From NCBI RefSeq assembly GCF_008370685.1, contig NZ_VTZU01000049.1:1-52295 (forward strand): a stretch of 52,295 nucleotides of DNA, written 5' to 3'. The notes beneath the pieces were generated by a model. The model was not told the DNA's origin, ran no database searches, and saw nothing but the letters and a program-made list of their open reading frames with translations. How positions within the stretch are numbered: position 1 is the stretch's first letter; each line of letters begins with the position of its first letter. The translations under genes and the position numbers were made by a program. The stretch is from Aquimarina sp. RZ0 (GTDB taxonomy: Bacteria; Bacteroidota; Bacteroidia; Flavobacteriales; Flavobacteriaceae). This document shows, piece after piece, positions 17,010 to 26,845 of the stretch.

Positions 17010-17169
17010 TACGATTTGTGATTAAAAAATTCGTATAAATTCATTGAATTATTTTTTCTTTATGCAAGGCAAAAAAATCAAGCATAGCTATAGCTACGGT
17101 TTATTTTTTAAACGAAGTAGAAAGGAAAAAGAAACGATGAATATGCGAAATTTTTAGTTATAAATCGTA
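17010..17169. mobile_element. 160-bp foldback MITE, copy A
   Basis: Begins TACGATTTGTGATTAAAAAA and ends GTTATAAATCGTA. The ends are imperfect inverted repeats, and the similarity between the two halves continues to a central TAGCTATAGCTA palindrome, so the whole element folds back. It is flanked by TTA on both sides (17007-17009 and 17170-17172), a 3-bp target duplication. Identical over its length to copy C. No coding capacity. Confidence 0.88.
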
Positions 17170-17233
17170 TTACTCAATATGAGTTCTATTAAACTTGCTC
17201 TTTTTCATTGAGATTTTAAAATAAAAATTAGTG

Positions 17234-18142
17234 TTACTTTTTGATAATAGGAAGGAAAATTTCGGTTTTCCATTTTAATTCATCTCCTCCATGCATAGGG
17301 TTATTATAAAAAATCTCAATAGGTGTTTTCTCTACACTAATATTATTGCGATCAGCATATTCTAATAATGAGAACCAAGCCTGATCACTATTTCTATAGT
17401 TTCCGAAATAAGTTGCTTTTAATGCTTTTCTAGAAGCTCTTTCTTTATATTTGATATCGGGATAAACCTCTAAAGAATCTTTATTAGTGACAGGAAATCC
17501 ATAATTAAATTGAATGGAATCTGATTTAAAATCCCAGTGTTCTACAGTAATCAGCGGGAAAAACTTTTTAATTTTATCTATTTTGTAAAGTTTCGGGTAA
17601 AGATCTCTATTCATCTTAATCATCTCATTGGCCTTATCCGTTCTTTTTGTTTTTACCGACGAATATGCATATTGAATTGGGGGTACTTCATCGATCCCAT
17701 GGATGTGAATTCTGAATTTTTTAGTAAAATCATGAAGCATGGCACGATACTCGGTCATTTGTTTTTTATATAATTTGACAAAATCCGCAGAACCTGTTAA
17801 TACGCTCAACCTGTTTTTTATTGATTTTTGTTCAGAAACAAAACCAACTGTAATTTTTGTGATTGTATCTTCAACTGGTTTAAAATGCCAATCCAATATA
17901 TAGCTATCCTCATGGCTATCCACTTTTTGTCTTATATTTTTTAATAAAGTGGTTTCTATAATCGAAACAGGCTCATTTTCTTCAAAAATTCCCCAGGATT
18001 CTATTTCCAGTGTATTATAATACAAGCTTCCCGGAGCTGTATTTACCTTAAAACTTACCTGGTAGTCGTATTTTTTAATCCATAAATACCAAACGGATAC
18101 TCCCAGTAGCGATACTAGGATTACTACAATAATTTTCTTCAT
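17234..18142 (-). CDS. Membrane-anchored GyrI-like (effector-binding fold) protein
   Basis: A 302-aa protein with an N-terminal membrane anchor (residues about 3-20, IIVVILVSLLGVSVWYLW) and a body outside the cytoplasm. The C-terminal half (about 200-300) resembles the GyrI-like/AraC effector-binding small-molecule domain: KATYFGNYRNSDQAWFSLLE, EKTPIEIFYNNP and WKTEIFLPI. The front part (about 25-120) may be a polyketide-cyclase/SRPBCC-like domain. It starts one base after the stop of the haloperoxidase-like gene, so it is the last gene of that operon. It probably binds a hydrophobic small molecule, but the ligand is unknown. Confidence 0.65.
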   Translation of the reverse strand: MKKIIVVILVSLLGVSVWYLWIKKYDYQVSFKVNTAPGSLYYNTLEIESWGIFEENEPVSIIETTLLKNIRQKVDSHEDSYILDWHFKPVEDTITKITVGFVSEQKSIKNRLSVLTGSADFVKLYKKQMTEYRAMLHDFTKKFRIHIHGIDEVPPIQYAYSSVKTKRTDKANEMIKMNRDLYPKLYKIDKIKKFFPLITVEHWDFKSDSIQFNYGFPVTNKDSLEVYPDIKYKERASRKALKATYFGNYRNSDQAWFSLLEYADRNNISVEKTPIEIFYNNPMHGGDELKWKTEIFLPIIKK

Positions 18143-18143
18143 G

Positions 18144-19574
18144 TTATTTGGAACTTGCTACCTCTATAGCAGCTGTATTCATTTTTAATTTTTTACTTAC
18201 AAAATTTCCTAATTCACGCCCTTGATCTAATCCAAGATCAATGGCTGCTCTATAATGAATCCCACCATATAATCGACTCACAGCAGCCTCATCAGCTGCT
18301 TTATTAAAAGATGCAAAAGATCGAACAGGCAATCCATATGGAATTTCTGTAATATCATCAAAAGAAAAATGATCTCCAAAAATATGGGTTAACACTGTAG
18401 ATGCAGCTCCCGAAACCACTGAATGACCACTAGTATACTCAGGAAATGGCGGTGTTTGCAAGACAGGAGTCCAGTTTTCATCAATATATTGGTTGATCAG
18501 AGTTTCCGGGCGAATCAGATTACTTCTATATTTCTCATCCCAACAACTGATAAATGCGTCTGCGATAGCAATCGATGTCTTGGTATATGCAAACACTGTT
18601 TTAGCAAAATCTGCATCTGTTTTTTTGCAGGCTATTTTACAAATCCCAATCCAATGCGCACCTGGTGTTATTTTTTTTGTTGCAAACATAAGATGCCCTT
18701 TATGCGTTGAGACATATGGATTACAATCCCAAAATTGAGCTATTTCCAGTTTTTCTGAGGTTTCTCCTTCTTCTTTAATTTTCATTCCTACTTCATAGGT
18801 TTCCATCAGTTCTTTGTAAAACGGGCTATCTTTTTCTAAAGAAAAATCTGGATACCTCGCAGGTTTAAACTGAGAGGATGAATCTATAACAGAAGGTCTG
18901 ATCTCTTTCCAGTGAGGCTCAATACCATCCATATAATCTGGTGGTGTAGGTTGCCATCTCGAAGGATCTTCTGTATTTACAGAAAACTTGGGCATGGTAC
19001 GTGTCTGTGCATAATTATCAGAGGCAAACCAGTTTTTTATATGGATTGCCACCTGTTCGCCATAGGCTTTAGAATCACTAAATGTCTCTGCATCCCGAAG
19101 CTTCCAGGAATTATATATACTATCTTGATATACTTCTACCTTATCTTCAGAAAACAATAATTCTTTCCCTACTTCAAGATATGCTACGATTGCGGATAAT
19201 TTATAGTTAATACCTTTTGTCGTATCCACAACCGGAACAGCTGTAAGACCATGTAATTGATTAGAAAGGGTTTTATAAGCTTTTCCTTCCTGGCGAATTA
19301 CCTCATAAGCAGCAATATTGGCATAATTATAAATTCTACTCGCTACGGGCGGCGAAAAAATATCATGAACCATTACTTCTGTAATTTTATCGATCGCCTT
19401 GTGATAATCATCAGAGGTTATTATAATCTCTTTTACTTCTTTTTGACAGGAAGTATTTATGATCAGCCATAGGCAGCTATATAAACACAGAACCCATCCT
19501 TTGGGTATCTTACTCAAAGAGAGATTGTTTCTTTTTTTATTCAGAAAACTCATAAACTTCTGCTTTTTCATCAT
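18144..19574 (-). CDS. Vanadium-dependent haloperoxidase / PAP2-type lipoprotein
   Basis: A 476-aa protein with a lipoprotein signal ending in INTSC (Cys43), so likely on the periplasmic side or surface. The active-site signature of vanadium haloperoxidases and PAP2 acid phosphatases is complete: K348-x6-R355-P, TSGH with His384, and S433-R434-x5-His440, followed by an Asp. Family members use peroxide to oxidise halides or hydrolyse phosphate esters; sequence alone does not decide which. The upstream VCBS gene overlaps its start by 38 bp. Starts at Met1, Met2 or Met8 (19553) are all possible. Such genes are often found with SusCD and VCBS genes in marine Bacteroidota, which fits the layout here. 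Confidence 0.85.
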   Translation of the reverse strand: MMKKQKFMSFLNKKRNNLSLSKIPKGWVLCLYSCLWLIINTSCQKEVKEIIITSDDYHKAIDKITEVMVHDIFSPPVASRIYNYANIAAYEVIRQEGKAYKTLSNQLHGLTAVPVVDTTKGINYKLSAIVAYLEVGKELLFSEDKVEVYQDSIYNSWKLRDAETFSDSKAYGEQVAIHIKNWFASDNYAQTRTMPKFSVNTEDPSRWQPTPPDYMDGIEPHWKEIRPSVIDSSSQFKPARYPDFSLEKDSPFYKELMETYEVGMKIKEEGETSEKLEIAQFWDCNPYVSTHKGHLMFATKKITPGAHWIGICKIACKKTDADFAKTVFAYTKTSIAIADAFISCWDEKYRSNLIRPETLINQYIDENWTPVLQTPPFPEYTSGHSVVSGAASTVLTHIFGDHFSFDDITEIPYGLPVRSFASFNKAADEAAVSRLYGGIHYRAAIDLGLDQGRELGNFVSKKLKMNTAAIEVASSK

Positions 19575-22500
19575 TTATTGTGATTAGCAAATAATCATTA
19601 TTTGCAAAATTAATAATATTTAATCCTCTAACCGATTTTTGAGTTAAGTTAATATTGAGTTCTTCACCCCCGATGATTGAATTTTCATCCTGCAATACGG
19701 CTCCTCCAAATCCATCAAACCTTCCGTGATACGGAATGACACCAAAGTAATTCCCTGCCATGAATACTTCTTCTTTTCCATCTTTATTAAAATCATACTT
19801 CACCATCGATGTGATTGGAGCAACCTGCAACGAATTATCAAAAGGAATGAAGGAAAATATTCCTTCCTCATTTTTCAGATAACCAGATGCCAGCTGATGA
19901 ATTTCTAATATTGTTGCTGCAGCTACAGCTTCTTTACCTAAAACTTCTTCTATTGTTTTACCAGCAAAACTTTTATAACTGCCAAACTTCTTTTTTAGAT
20001 AGTTTAGCTGTCCTGATAATTCATCTAACCCCAAAGCAGTGTAATAATTTCCATTTTTGGGTAATGCCAACATAGTTTCCGTCTTTTGATTCTCATCAAA
20101 ATCACCATAATATAACTTCACAGGAAAATCAGAGGAAGCGTTTAGTTTAGAATTCAGTCCAAAATTACCCAGTATATAATCAAGATCTCCATCTTTGTCT
20201 ATATCAAACGCTATAATGGATTGCCATAATCCATTTATTTTTTCGTTTAAAACTGTATTAGTTACTTCTACCAGACGACCATTTGAGTTTTTGAAAAAAC
20301 GTGGTGCCATCCATTCTCCGATTACGATAAGATCTGGCACCTGGTCATTATCAAAATCACTCCAGATAGCATCTGTTACCATTCCCAATTGTGATAATTG
20401 CGAATTTTCTTTTATGCTAAAATTTCCTTTATCATTAACCAATAGATAAGAATCAGGGATTTTACCATAATCATTGGACACAGCATAACTCCCGACAAAT
20501 ACATCGAGATCTCCATCTTGGTCTATATCGCAGGGTCTTACAACAGATTCATGATTAAAAAGTTCTGGAAATTCAGCCTTCATCAATCCTTCTTCAGAAT
20601 TTAGATACAACCGATCAATCAATTTTTTAGATTTCCCATAAAACTCTCCTCCAGAAGAAGCTACCAGGATATCATTTCTCCCATCATTATTAAAATCTTC
20701 TATAATCGCAGCGACATCTTCTTTTTGCCTATCAATTCCTAAAACAGCCATTTTTTGTTCTTCAAAACCTGTTGCAGTCTGATAATATATTTCGGAAATC
20801 TCATTTTTAGAATTCCCGAAGAAAATATCATCTTTCCCATCTCCGTTAATATCACCAACGGCTACTGCCGGACCACGATCCGAAATTTGATATGGTATTA
20901 GTTTCTGACGATTAAAATCAGTATAATTATTCTCTTTGTGTTCATATTTTAACCCTGGAATTGAATCCATTTTTTTAAACCAAACTTTTGGTTTGGGAAA
21001 CAACTTTGTATACTCCACCTTATCTCTCTTATGCAAAAGCTTAATTGTTAAGGTTTGATTGGTTTGTACGTTTTCTGCTACCTGAATGGTATGATCAGGC
21101 CAAATAATTTTTAGTGAATCTACTACAGCTATACTTCCGTAGCCAAGATGGATCACCGGCTCCGAGGATGACTGAAATCCTTTGGTAGCAAAAAGTTGCT
21201 TATGTTGCACTATCCCTTGATGATAAGAGATCACTTTTGTGCCTATTCCAAATTTATTCTTGTCTTTAAAATCAAACTTGAGCTTTAAAAAATTAGATGT
21301 ATTATTTGTTTTATTTCTATAAAAAGCGGCAGGAGCATTTATATTATTTGTTACCAGATCCAGATCTCCATCATTGTCAAAATCGGCATAGGCACTCCCT
21401 GTAGAAGCTGTATTTTCTGATGGTAACCAACGCTTTGATTTATTTTCAAAAGTAAGATGCTTATTACCTTTGAAAATATAATTTTGCACCGCTCCGGAGG
21501 GCATCATATTCAAAGCTTCATTATCGATTATCTCAGAGCTATTTAATTTTTCCTGTATCTTCTCGTTAGAAATATATTTGATATAGTCGAGATCATTAGG
21601 ACGTTTGGGAATTCCGTTAGAGATAAAAACATCTTGTTCCCCGTCATTATTATAATCTCCAAACAATGCTGACCAGCTCCAATCTGTAGCGCTTATGCCA
21701 CTGAGTAGAGCCGTCTCAGAAAAATAGGTACCTCCCTGATTTATTTGTAACATATTACGTGCATATTGATAGTGATACCCTAACTGGTGGATGCGCATAT
21801 GTAGCATATCCACGGTTTCGTCTCCCGCAGAGGCTTTTAAAACGGTTTCATCTTCCGGAGTCATATCTAAAGTTAGAATATCTGTATACCCATCGTGATT
21901 GATATCTGTGACATCACTCCCCATAGAAAAACGACTGGTATGCCCAAATTTTTCTTTCAACACCTCACGAAATGTTCCATTTCCATTATTGAGATAGTAA
22001 TAGTCATCTTCATGAAAATCATTACTTATATACATATCTGTAAATCCATCATTATCAAAATCTGCGGTGGCAACCCCAAGACCGTATCCATTTCCTCCTC
22101 CATAAATTCCTGCTTCTACACTCACATCTGTAAATCTAGCATCATCATTACGTAATAATTTATCACCACTTTTGTAATTTCTTTTAGTGCGAAGCGGAGC
22201 ACTACCAAAAGAATGCTGCGTATGTACGGCATGATTTAATAAATACATATCTAAGTCTCCGTCATTATCATAATCAAAAAAACTTGCAGCAGTTGTATAA
22301 TTTTTAAAATCTAAACCATATGCCGCTGCACTTTCTGTAAAAGTAGCATCTCCATTATTTATAAATAACTCGTTTTTACCTTTTAATCCCTGAAGCCCAA
22401 CTACAGCACATACATAAATATCCAGATACCCATCTCCATTAATATCTGCCATGACCACTCCGGTATTCCAGTCTGATACTCCTGTTACTCCGGCCTGCTC

Positions 22501-22875
22501 ACTAATATCGTGAAACTCAAAATTTCCTTTATTCAGATAGAGTTTATTATCTCCTTGATTGGATGTAAAGAAAACATCTACCAAATCATCATTATTAATA
22601 TCGCCCACTGCAACACCTCCTCCATTATAGAAATACAAATAATCCAAAATATTTATATCTTCTGTAGGATTTAGGGTATTTTGAAAAGTTACATTAGTCA
22701 CCTCTGAAGTTAACTTTTCGAACAATTCGCCTTGAGGCATTTCCTTTTCTGAGCAGGAAATGATTACAAGAAATAGTAAATAGCTAAAAATCAAGATAGA
22801 GAGGTTAGACCTCACAGGTATCAAAGACCTGTGAGGTCTAAATAATCTGTATGTTTTATTTTTAATATTCTTCAA
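19537..22875 (-). CDS. FG-GAP/VCBS repeat lipoprotein with ASPIC/UnbV domain (paralogue 1)
   Basis: About 1100 aa, secreted and lipid-anchored (lipobox VIISC). It has two blocks of FG-GAP/VCBS repeats, recognised by DxNxDGxxD calcium-binding loops such as DINNDDLVDVFF and DFNNDGRNDILVAS, which form beta-propellers. Between them lies an ASPIC/UnbV domain (DSLKIIWPDHTIQVAENV). Such proteins bind ligands or surfaces. The open frame starts at a TTG (22875), but no ATG exists before the lipobox. The GTG at 22815, inside a REP palindrome, gives a normal signal peptide (MRSNLSILIFSYLLFLV), so I prefer it. Overlaps the transposase gene upstream by 14 bp if TTG is used. Confidence 0.88.
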   Translation of the reverse strand: MKNIKNKTYRLFRPHRSLIPVRSNLSILIFSYLLFLVIISCSEKEMPQGELFEKLTSEVTNVTFQNTLNPTEDINILDYLYFYNGGGVAVGDINNDDLVDVFFTSNQGDNKLYLNKGNFEFHDISEQAGVTGVSDWNTGVVMADINGDGYLDIYVCAVVGLQGLKGKNELFINNGDATFTESAAAYGLDFKNYTTAASFFDYDNDGDLDMYLLNHAVHTQHSFGSAPLRTKRNYKSGDKLLRNDDARFTDVSVEAGIYGGGNGYGLGVATADFDNDGFTDMYISNDFHEDDYYYLNNGNGTFREVLKEKFGHTSRFSMGSDVTDINHDGYTDILTLDMTPEDETVLKASAGDETVDMLHMRIHQLGYHYQYARNMLQINQGGTYFSETALLSGISATDWSWSALFGDYNNDGEQDVFISNGIPKRPNDLDYIKYISNEKIQEKLNSSEIIDNEALNMMPSGAVQNYIFKGNKHLTFENKSKRWLPSENTASTGSAYADFDNDGDLDLVTNNINAPAAFYRNKTNNTSNFLKLKFDFKDKNKFGIGTKVISYHQGIVQHKQLFATKGFQSSSEPVIHLGYGSIAVVDSLKIIWPDHTIQVAENVQTNQTLTIKLLHKRDKVEYTKLFPKPKVWFKKMDSIPGLKYEHKENNYTDFNRQKLIPYQISDRGPAVAVGDINGDGKDDIFFGNSKNEISEIYYQTATGFEEQKMAVLGIDRQKEDVAAIIEDFNNDGRNDILVASSGGEFYGKSKKLIDRLYLNSEEGLMKAEFPELFNHESVVRPCDIDQDGDLDVFVGSYAVSNDYGKIPDSYLLVNDKGNFSIKENSQLSQLGMVTDAIWSDFDNDQVPDLIVIGEWMAPRFFKNSNGRLVEVTNTVLNEKINGLWQSIIAFDIDKDGDLDYILGNFGLNSKLNASSDFPVKLYYGDFDENQKTETMLALPKNGNYYTALGLDELSGQLNYLKKKFGSYKSFAGKTIEEVLGKEAVAAATILEIHQLASGYLKNEEGIFSFIPFDNSLQVAPITSMVKYDFNKDGKEEVFMAGNYFGVIPYHGRFDGFGGAVLQDENSIIGGEELNINLTQKSVRGLNIINFANNDYLLITINDEKAEVYEFSE
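22805..22841. repeat. REP palindrome 1, over the start of VCBS gene 1
   Basis: TTAGACCTCACAGGT (22805-22819), loop ATCAAAG, ACCTGTGAGGTCTAA (22827-22841): a perfect 15-bp stem with a 7-nt loop. It lies 20 bp after the stop of the tyrosine transposase, and the same core (AGACCTCACAGGT) recurs before that gene. This is the usual arrangement of a REP sequence beside its transposase. Confidence 0.85.
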
Positions 22876-23428
22876 GAGTTAAGCTTTCTTCAATTTCTAT
22901 TTTTTTATTGATGTGTGCATATTCAACATTTGACTTACCTTCAAATAACAGGAGAATAAATTCTCTATTTAGTTTCGATGGTTTTTCTGATAAATAGCTT
23001 TGATAAGATGAGTGTTTATAATTTCTAAAATTGGCAACAAATTTATGATGTTGAGGATTTAGATAAACATAGATAATCAACTGTATTAAATATTTTTCAG
23101 TATCAATCCTTTTTCTGGAAAAACGATCTCTAAATAAACTCCCACTCCGATCATATGCTTTATTTATTGACTTCGAATATATATTAAACATATTTGAAAA
23201 CTTTTGAGAAATAACTTTACTTTCTAAACTTTTCTTCGTTTTTAGGACTAAATGAAAGTGATTTTTTAAAAGACAATACGCATAAATTTCGCAAACAGAA
23301 AGCAAATATTTTTCTATTAGCTCGAGAAAATAATCATAGTTCCGTTCTTCTTTAAAAATATTTTCTTTATTATTTCCAGAATTATAAATATGATAATATC
23401 GATCCGCTTCTATAGTTTTGTACTTCAT
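22862..23428 (-). CDS. REP-associated tyrosine transposase (RAYT, Y1/HUH family)
   Basis: A 188-aa single-domain HUH nuclease. Motifs: YYHIYNSGNNKENIF (11-25, the N-terminal 'R.yHi.nrg' block), the HUH centre NHFHLVL with His57 and His59, RDRF (100-103), and YVYLNPQHH with candidate nucleophile Tyr120 or Tyr122, then NYKHSSYQSYL. Family members cut and join single-stranded DNA at REP palindromes and are usually single-copy and immobile themselves. REP-like palindromes sit 14 bp before the start and 20 bp after the stop. It interrupts a row of VCBS lipoprotein genes in the same direction, so it was probably inserted into that operon. Confidence 0.88.
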   Translation of the reverse strand: MKYKTIEADRYYHIYNSGNNKENIFKEERNYDYFLELIEKYLLSVCEIYAYCLLKNHFHLVLKTKKSLESKVISQKFSNMFNIYSKSINKAYDRSGSLFRDRFSRKRIDTEKYLIQLIIYVYLNPQHHKFVANFRNYKHSSYQSYLSEKPSKLNREFILLLFEGKSNVEYAHINKKIEIEESLTLEEY

Positions 23429-23442
23429 TGGTTAACGTTTGC

Positions 23443-23462
23443 AGACCTCACAGGTGAGGTCT
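23443..23462. repeat. REP palindrome 2, upstream of the transposase
   Basis: AGACCTCAC-AG-GTGAGGTCT: perfect 9-bp arms, 2-nt spacer. It shares the 13-bp core AGACCTCACAGGT with REP 1 but lacks the inner half of the second arm, so it looks like a shortened REP. It lies 14 bp before the transposase ATG. Confidence 0.8.
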
Positions 23463-23531
23463 AACTCTTCTAAATTATGTGCTTTATTGTAATCTCTACG
23501 CATTTAGATTCAGTCTAAAATTTCAATGTAT

Positions 23532-26500
23532 TTATTTTTTCAATCTAAAAATCTCAGGTACTTTATTATTAATACCAACTAATAAATATTTTTCTCCTGA
23601 TTTATTTTTAAGCCAACGCATTGTTTTCACCTCATCATCGACTATAAATCCTGTATATTTCTGATCTTTAAAATTTCCTTTACTATCTCCAAACAACACA
23701 TTCCCACGACTGGCATCCAATCTCGAAAACTGTGGTTTAAATCCGTAATTATTACCTGCTACAATTAGATCTAAAAAGCCGTCTTTATTGACATCCTCAG
23801 TTTCAATATCACAAATACACGATAGTTGTGCTTCTTTGGGTAATTCTTTTATTTCAAAATTTCCTTTTCCATCATTATACGCTACTAAACTTCTAAAATC
23901 AGTAACTGTTTTTACTATAGCATTTTCCAAAACTTCTTTGGGAAACAGTTCTTGTATAGATTTGGTAGCATATTCAGAAAACTGAAGGTTTTGTTTTTTT
24001 AGAGAATTTATCTGACCTGTAATTTCATTCTTTAAATGAATAGGAATATCTTTTCCATCGATAGTCCTTGTAACAATTTGCTCTATCGTTCCATTATGAT
24101 CAAAATCAGCAATATACATTTTTGAAGGTTGTGCTATGCTTACATCATATATTGAATTTATGCCTCTGTTTCCCATAACCAGATCCTGGTCTCCATCTTT
24201 ATCAAGATCAACTACTTCGATCGTATTGAACCATCCCGAAATGGTGTCTAAATTTGTTTTTAGCGGTGTTAATTTACCTTCATTATTCTTAAATATTTTT
24301 GTCGACATCCACTCCCCAACAACTATCAAATCTTTCTGGTTATCGCCATCAACATCCTGCCATAATGCATCTGTAACCATACCAATACTGCTCACATCAG
24401 AAGCTTTGGTCTGAGTCACATCCCTAAAATTCCCTTTACCGTCATTTTCTAAGAGGTAGCTTTGCGGAGAGACTCCATATCTTCCAACAATACTATGACT
24501 CCCGGAAAATATATCTATATCTCCATCTTGATCATAGTCATATGCGGTTAACGCACCAATATTAGCGTTTGTAGGAAGTATTATATTTCCTCTGGAAAAA
24601 TTTCCTTCCCCATCATTAATGTAGCTTCTGACACCTGTTTTTGCGTCTCTAAAATTTCCTCCGGAACCAATAATTAAATCAAGATCCGTATCTCCATCTA
24701 TATCTTCTAAAACAGCAACAACGTCCTCAAAAAAGTCTTCAGTCTCGAATGTTGTTTTTGTCAGTTTTCCTGATGCATTCTGCGTATATAACTTACCAGT
24801 CTGTTTATAAGCGCCTCCGATAAACACATCATCATTACCATCCCCATTGACATCACCTACTGCTACTGCAGGGCCTTCTCTGGATTGCATTTTATAAATC
24901 AATCCTTCATAATCAAAATCTACATACGAATCTTCTTTATGAGCTTCCAGAGAGCTTGATATGGATTCAAAAAAAGTTCTCTTTGCTTCAGAAGGTTTTT
25001 CATATGTATTGCTGGCTTTTTTCTGATCTAATACTATCAAAGTATTCAGCTCGATATTTTTTATAATTTCATATGTACCATTGGGGTAGATAACTTGTAA
25101 AGAATCCACTTTACTGGTTTTACCAAGTCCTATTGTCATCGTATACGCTACAGAAGACTGAAATCCTCTTGTAGGCATTAATTCTTGTCTTACTATTTCG
25201 TTTGCTGTATATATTTCAACTACACTCCCAATACCAAAGGTGTTTTGGTCACTCCCTGTAATTTTAATTTTCAGATATTTATTTTGTTCTTTTTCACTAT
25301 TATTTTGATAGATCGCTACTGGCATATTAAAATTATTGACAATCAGGTCTAAATCTCCGTCGTTATCTAAATCTCCATAGGCAGATCCATTAGAAAATGT
25401 AGGCTCTTCGAATCCCCAGTTTTTTGTTGCATCAGAAAAGGTAAGATCTCCATTATTCCTAAAAGCATAATTAGAAATTGGTGTAGATGGCATCTTATTG
25501 ATAATAGAATCTACTTCTTCTTTTTTACCAGTTACTGTCATTTTCCGGATAATATCATTGGCAAAAAAATTCATGAAATCCTGGTCTGTAAGATCGTGAT
25601 AGATCCCGTTACTAACAAATATATCTCTATACCCATCATTATCCATATCAAATAATAATGCGCCCCAACTCCAGTCTGTTTTTGCCACTCCACTATAAAA
25701 AGCAATTTCAGAAAATGTATTATCGCCATTATTAAGCTGCAGTGAGTTTTGCATATACTGGTTATAGAAATCTCTGCTTTTCTTCAGTGTATACAGATCA
25801 TAACTATCAAAAGCACTGGTTTCTTTTAATCTTTGGTCTCCTTCAGGAAGCATATCTGTGACAAAAATTTCCGGGTATCCATCATTATTAATGTCTGCCA
25901 TATCTGCACCCATAGAAGAAATACTAAGGTGCTTTACCCACTTTTTTATCTCTTCATTAAAAGTACCGTCTCCCTGATTAATATAGAGATAATCTCTTTC
26001 ATAAAAATCATTAGACACGTATATATCAGGTAATAAATCTTTATTAACATCCCCTACAGTAACTCCTAATCCAAACCCTATAAGACTCCCGAAGATCCCA
26101 GCTTCTTCACTCACATCCGTAAACACTCCCTGATCATTCCTGAGTAGTTTATCTCCTCCTCCTTTCAGAATTTCCGGGATATCCCAATCTTTAGCTCTCA
26201 GGGTGCGCTTGTTTACAAATCCCAAGCTACTTACAGGTATAAAACTATTGTTAAGAATATACACATCAAGATCGCCATCACTATCATAATCAAAAAATGC
26301 TGCATGTGTAGTGAAACCACTATCTGCTAAGTTGTATGCAGCCGCTTTTTCTGTAAACGTGAGATCTCCATTATTAATAAACAACTCATTTTTCTGATCA
26401 TCTCCTTTTACATTACCAGCATTACATACATAAATATCCAATAAGCCATCTGCATTGATATCTACCATAGCAACTCCTGTCGACCAGGAATTCTTTCCCG

Positions 26501-26837
26501 TGGTTTTTGAGGAAATAGAAATATCTTCAAACTTAAAATCTCCTTTATTAAGATATAGTTTATTCTCTCCTCTATTTGCTGTAAGGTACATATCAGCTAA
26601 CCCGTCATTATTAATATCTCCTATCGCTACGCCTCCTCCATTATAAAAATTACGATATTTAAATATATTAAAGTCTTTTTCATTATGTACCTGATTTGTA
26701 AAATGTACCTGCGTAGTTTCTGCACTTAATTTTGTAAATAATGTATTTTTATCAACTACAATTTCCTTTTCTGATTGTTCTTTATGACAAGAGATAAAGC
26801 ATAGTAGTACTAAAAAACTATAAAAAAACGTATTCAT
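23532..26837 (-). CDS. FG-GAP/VCBS repeat lipoprotein with ASPIC/UnbV domain (paralogue 2)
   Basis: 1101 aa with a clear lipoprotein signal (MNTFFYSFLVLLCFISC, Cys17). Same plan as its neighbours: N-terminal FG-GAP propeller (DINNDGLADMYL, DINADGLLDIYV, DYDSDGDLDVYI), ASPIC/UnbV-like segment (DSLQVIYPNGTYEIIKNI, about 565-600), then a second propeller (DVNGDGNDDVFIGGA, DIDGDTDLDLIIGSG). The many Asp-rich loops should bind calcium. It starts 8 bp after the stop of paralogue 3, so both are co-transcribed. Probably a surface-exposed binding protein working with the SusCD pair; the ligand is not evident. Confidence 0.9.
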   Translation of the reverse strand: MNTFFYSFLVLLCFISCHKEQSEKEIVVDKNTLFTKLSAETTQVHFTNQVHNEKDFNIFKYRNFYNGGGVAIGDINNDGLADMYLTANRGENKLYLNKGDFKFEDISISSKTTGKNSWSTGVAMVDINADGLLDIYVCNAGNVKGDDQKNELFINNGDLTFTEKAAAYNLADSGFTTHAAFFDYDSDGDLDVYILNNSFIPVSSLGFVNKRTLRAKDWDIPEILKGGGDKLLRNDQGVFTDVSEEAGIFGSLIGFGLGVTVGDVNKDLLPDIYVSNDFYERDYLYINQGDGTFNEEIKKWVKHLSISSMGADMADINNDGYPEIFVTDMLPEGDQRLKETSAFDSYDLYTLKKSRDFYNQYMQNSLQLNNGDNTFSEIAFYSGVAKTDWSWGALLFDMDNDGYRDIFVSNGIYHDLTDQDFMNFFANDIIRKMTVTGKKEEVDSIINKMPSTPISNYAFRNNGDLTFSDATKNWGFEEPTFSNGSAYGDLDNDGDLDLIVNNFNMPVAIYQNNSEKEQNKYLKIKITGSDQNTFGIGSVVEIYTANEIVRQELMPTRGFQSSVAYTMTIGLGKTSKVDSLQVIYPNGTYEIIKNIELNTLIVLDQKKASNTYEKPSEAKRTFFESISSSLEAHKEDSYVDFDYEGLIYKMQSREGPAVAVGDVNGDGNDDVFIGGAYKQTGKLYTQNASGKLTKTTFETEDFFEDVVAVLEDIDGDTDLDLIIGSGGNFRDAKTGVRSYINDGEGNFSRGNIILPTNANIGALTAYDYDQDGDIDIFSGSHSIVGRYGVSPQSYLLENDGKGNFRDVTQTKASDVSSIGMVTDALWQDVDGDNQKDLIVVGEWMSTKIFKNNEGKLTPLKTNLDTISGWFNTIEVVDLDKDGDQDLVMGNRGINSIYDVSIAQPSKMYIADFDHNGTIEQIVTRTIDGKDIPIHLKNEITGQINSLKKQNLQFSEYATKSIQELFPKEVLENAIVKTVTDFRSLVAYNDGKGNFEIKELPKEAQLSCICDIETEDVNKDGFLDLIVAGNNYGFKPQFSRLDASRGNVLFGDSKGNFKDQKYTGFIVDDEVKTMRWLKNKSGEKYLLVGINNKVPEIFRLKK

Positions 26838-26845
26838 ATGTTTGC

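Larger units (their letters stand above)
16835..17233. other. Convergent spacer with two repeats
   Basis: Between two converging genes. It holds copy 3 of the interspersed repeat (16866-16920) and MITE copy A (17010-17169). No gene or plain terminator was seen; the foldback MITE could itself end transcription from both sides. Confidence 0.6.

Noticed and set aside
18423..19160. Several plus-strand frames across the haloperoxidase-like gene
   Set aside because: Antisense shadows of a gene with a complete catalytic signature.
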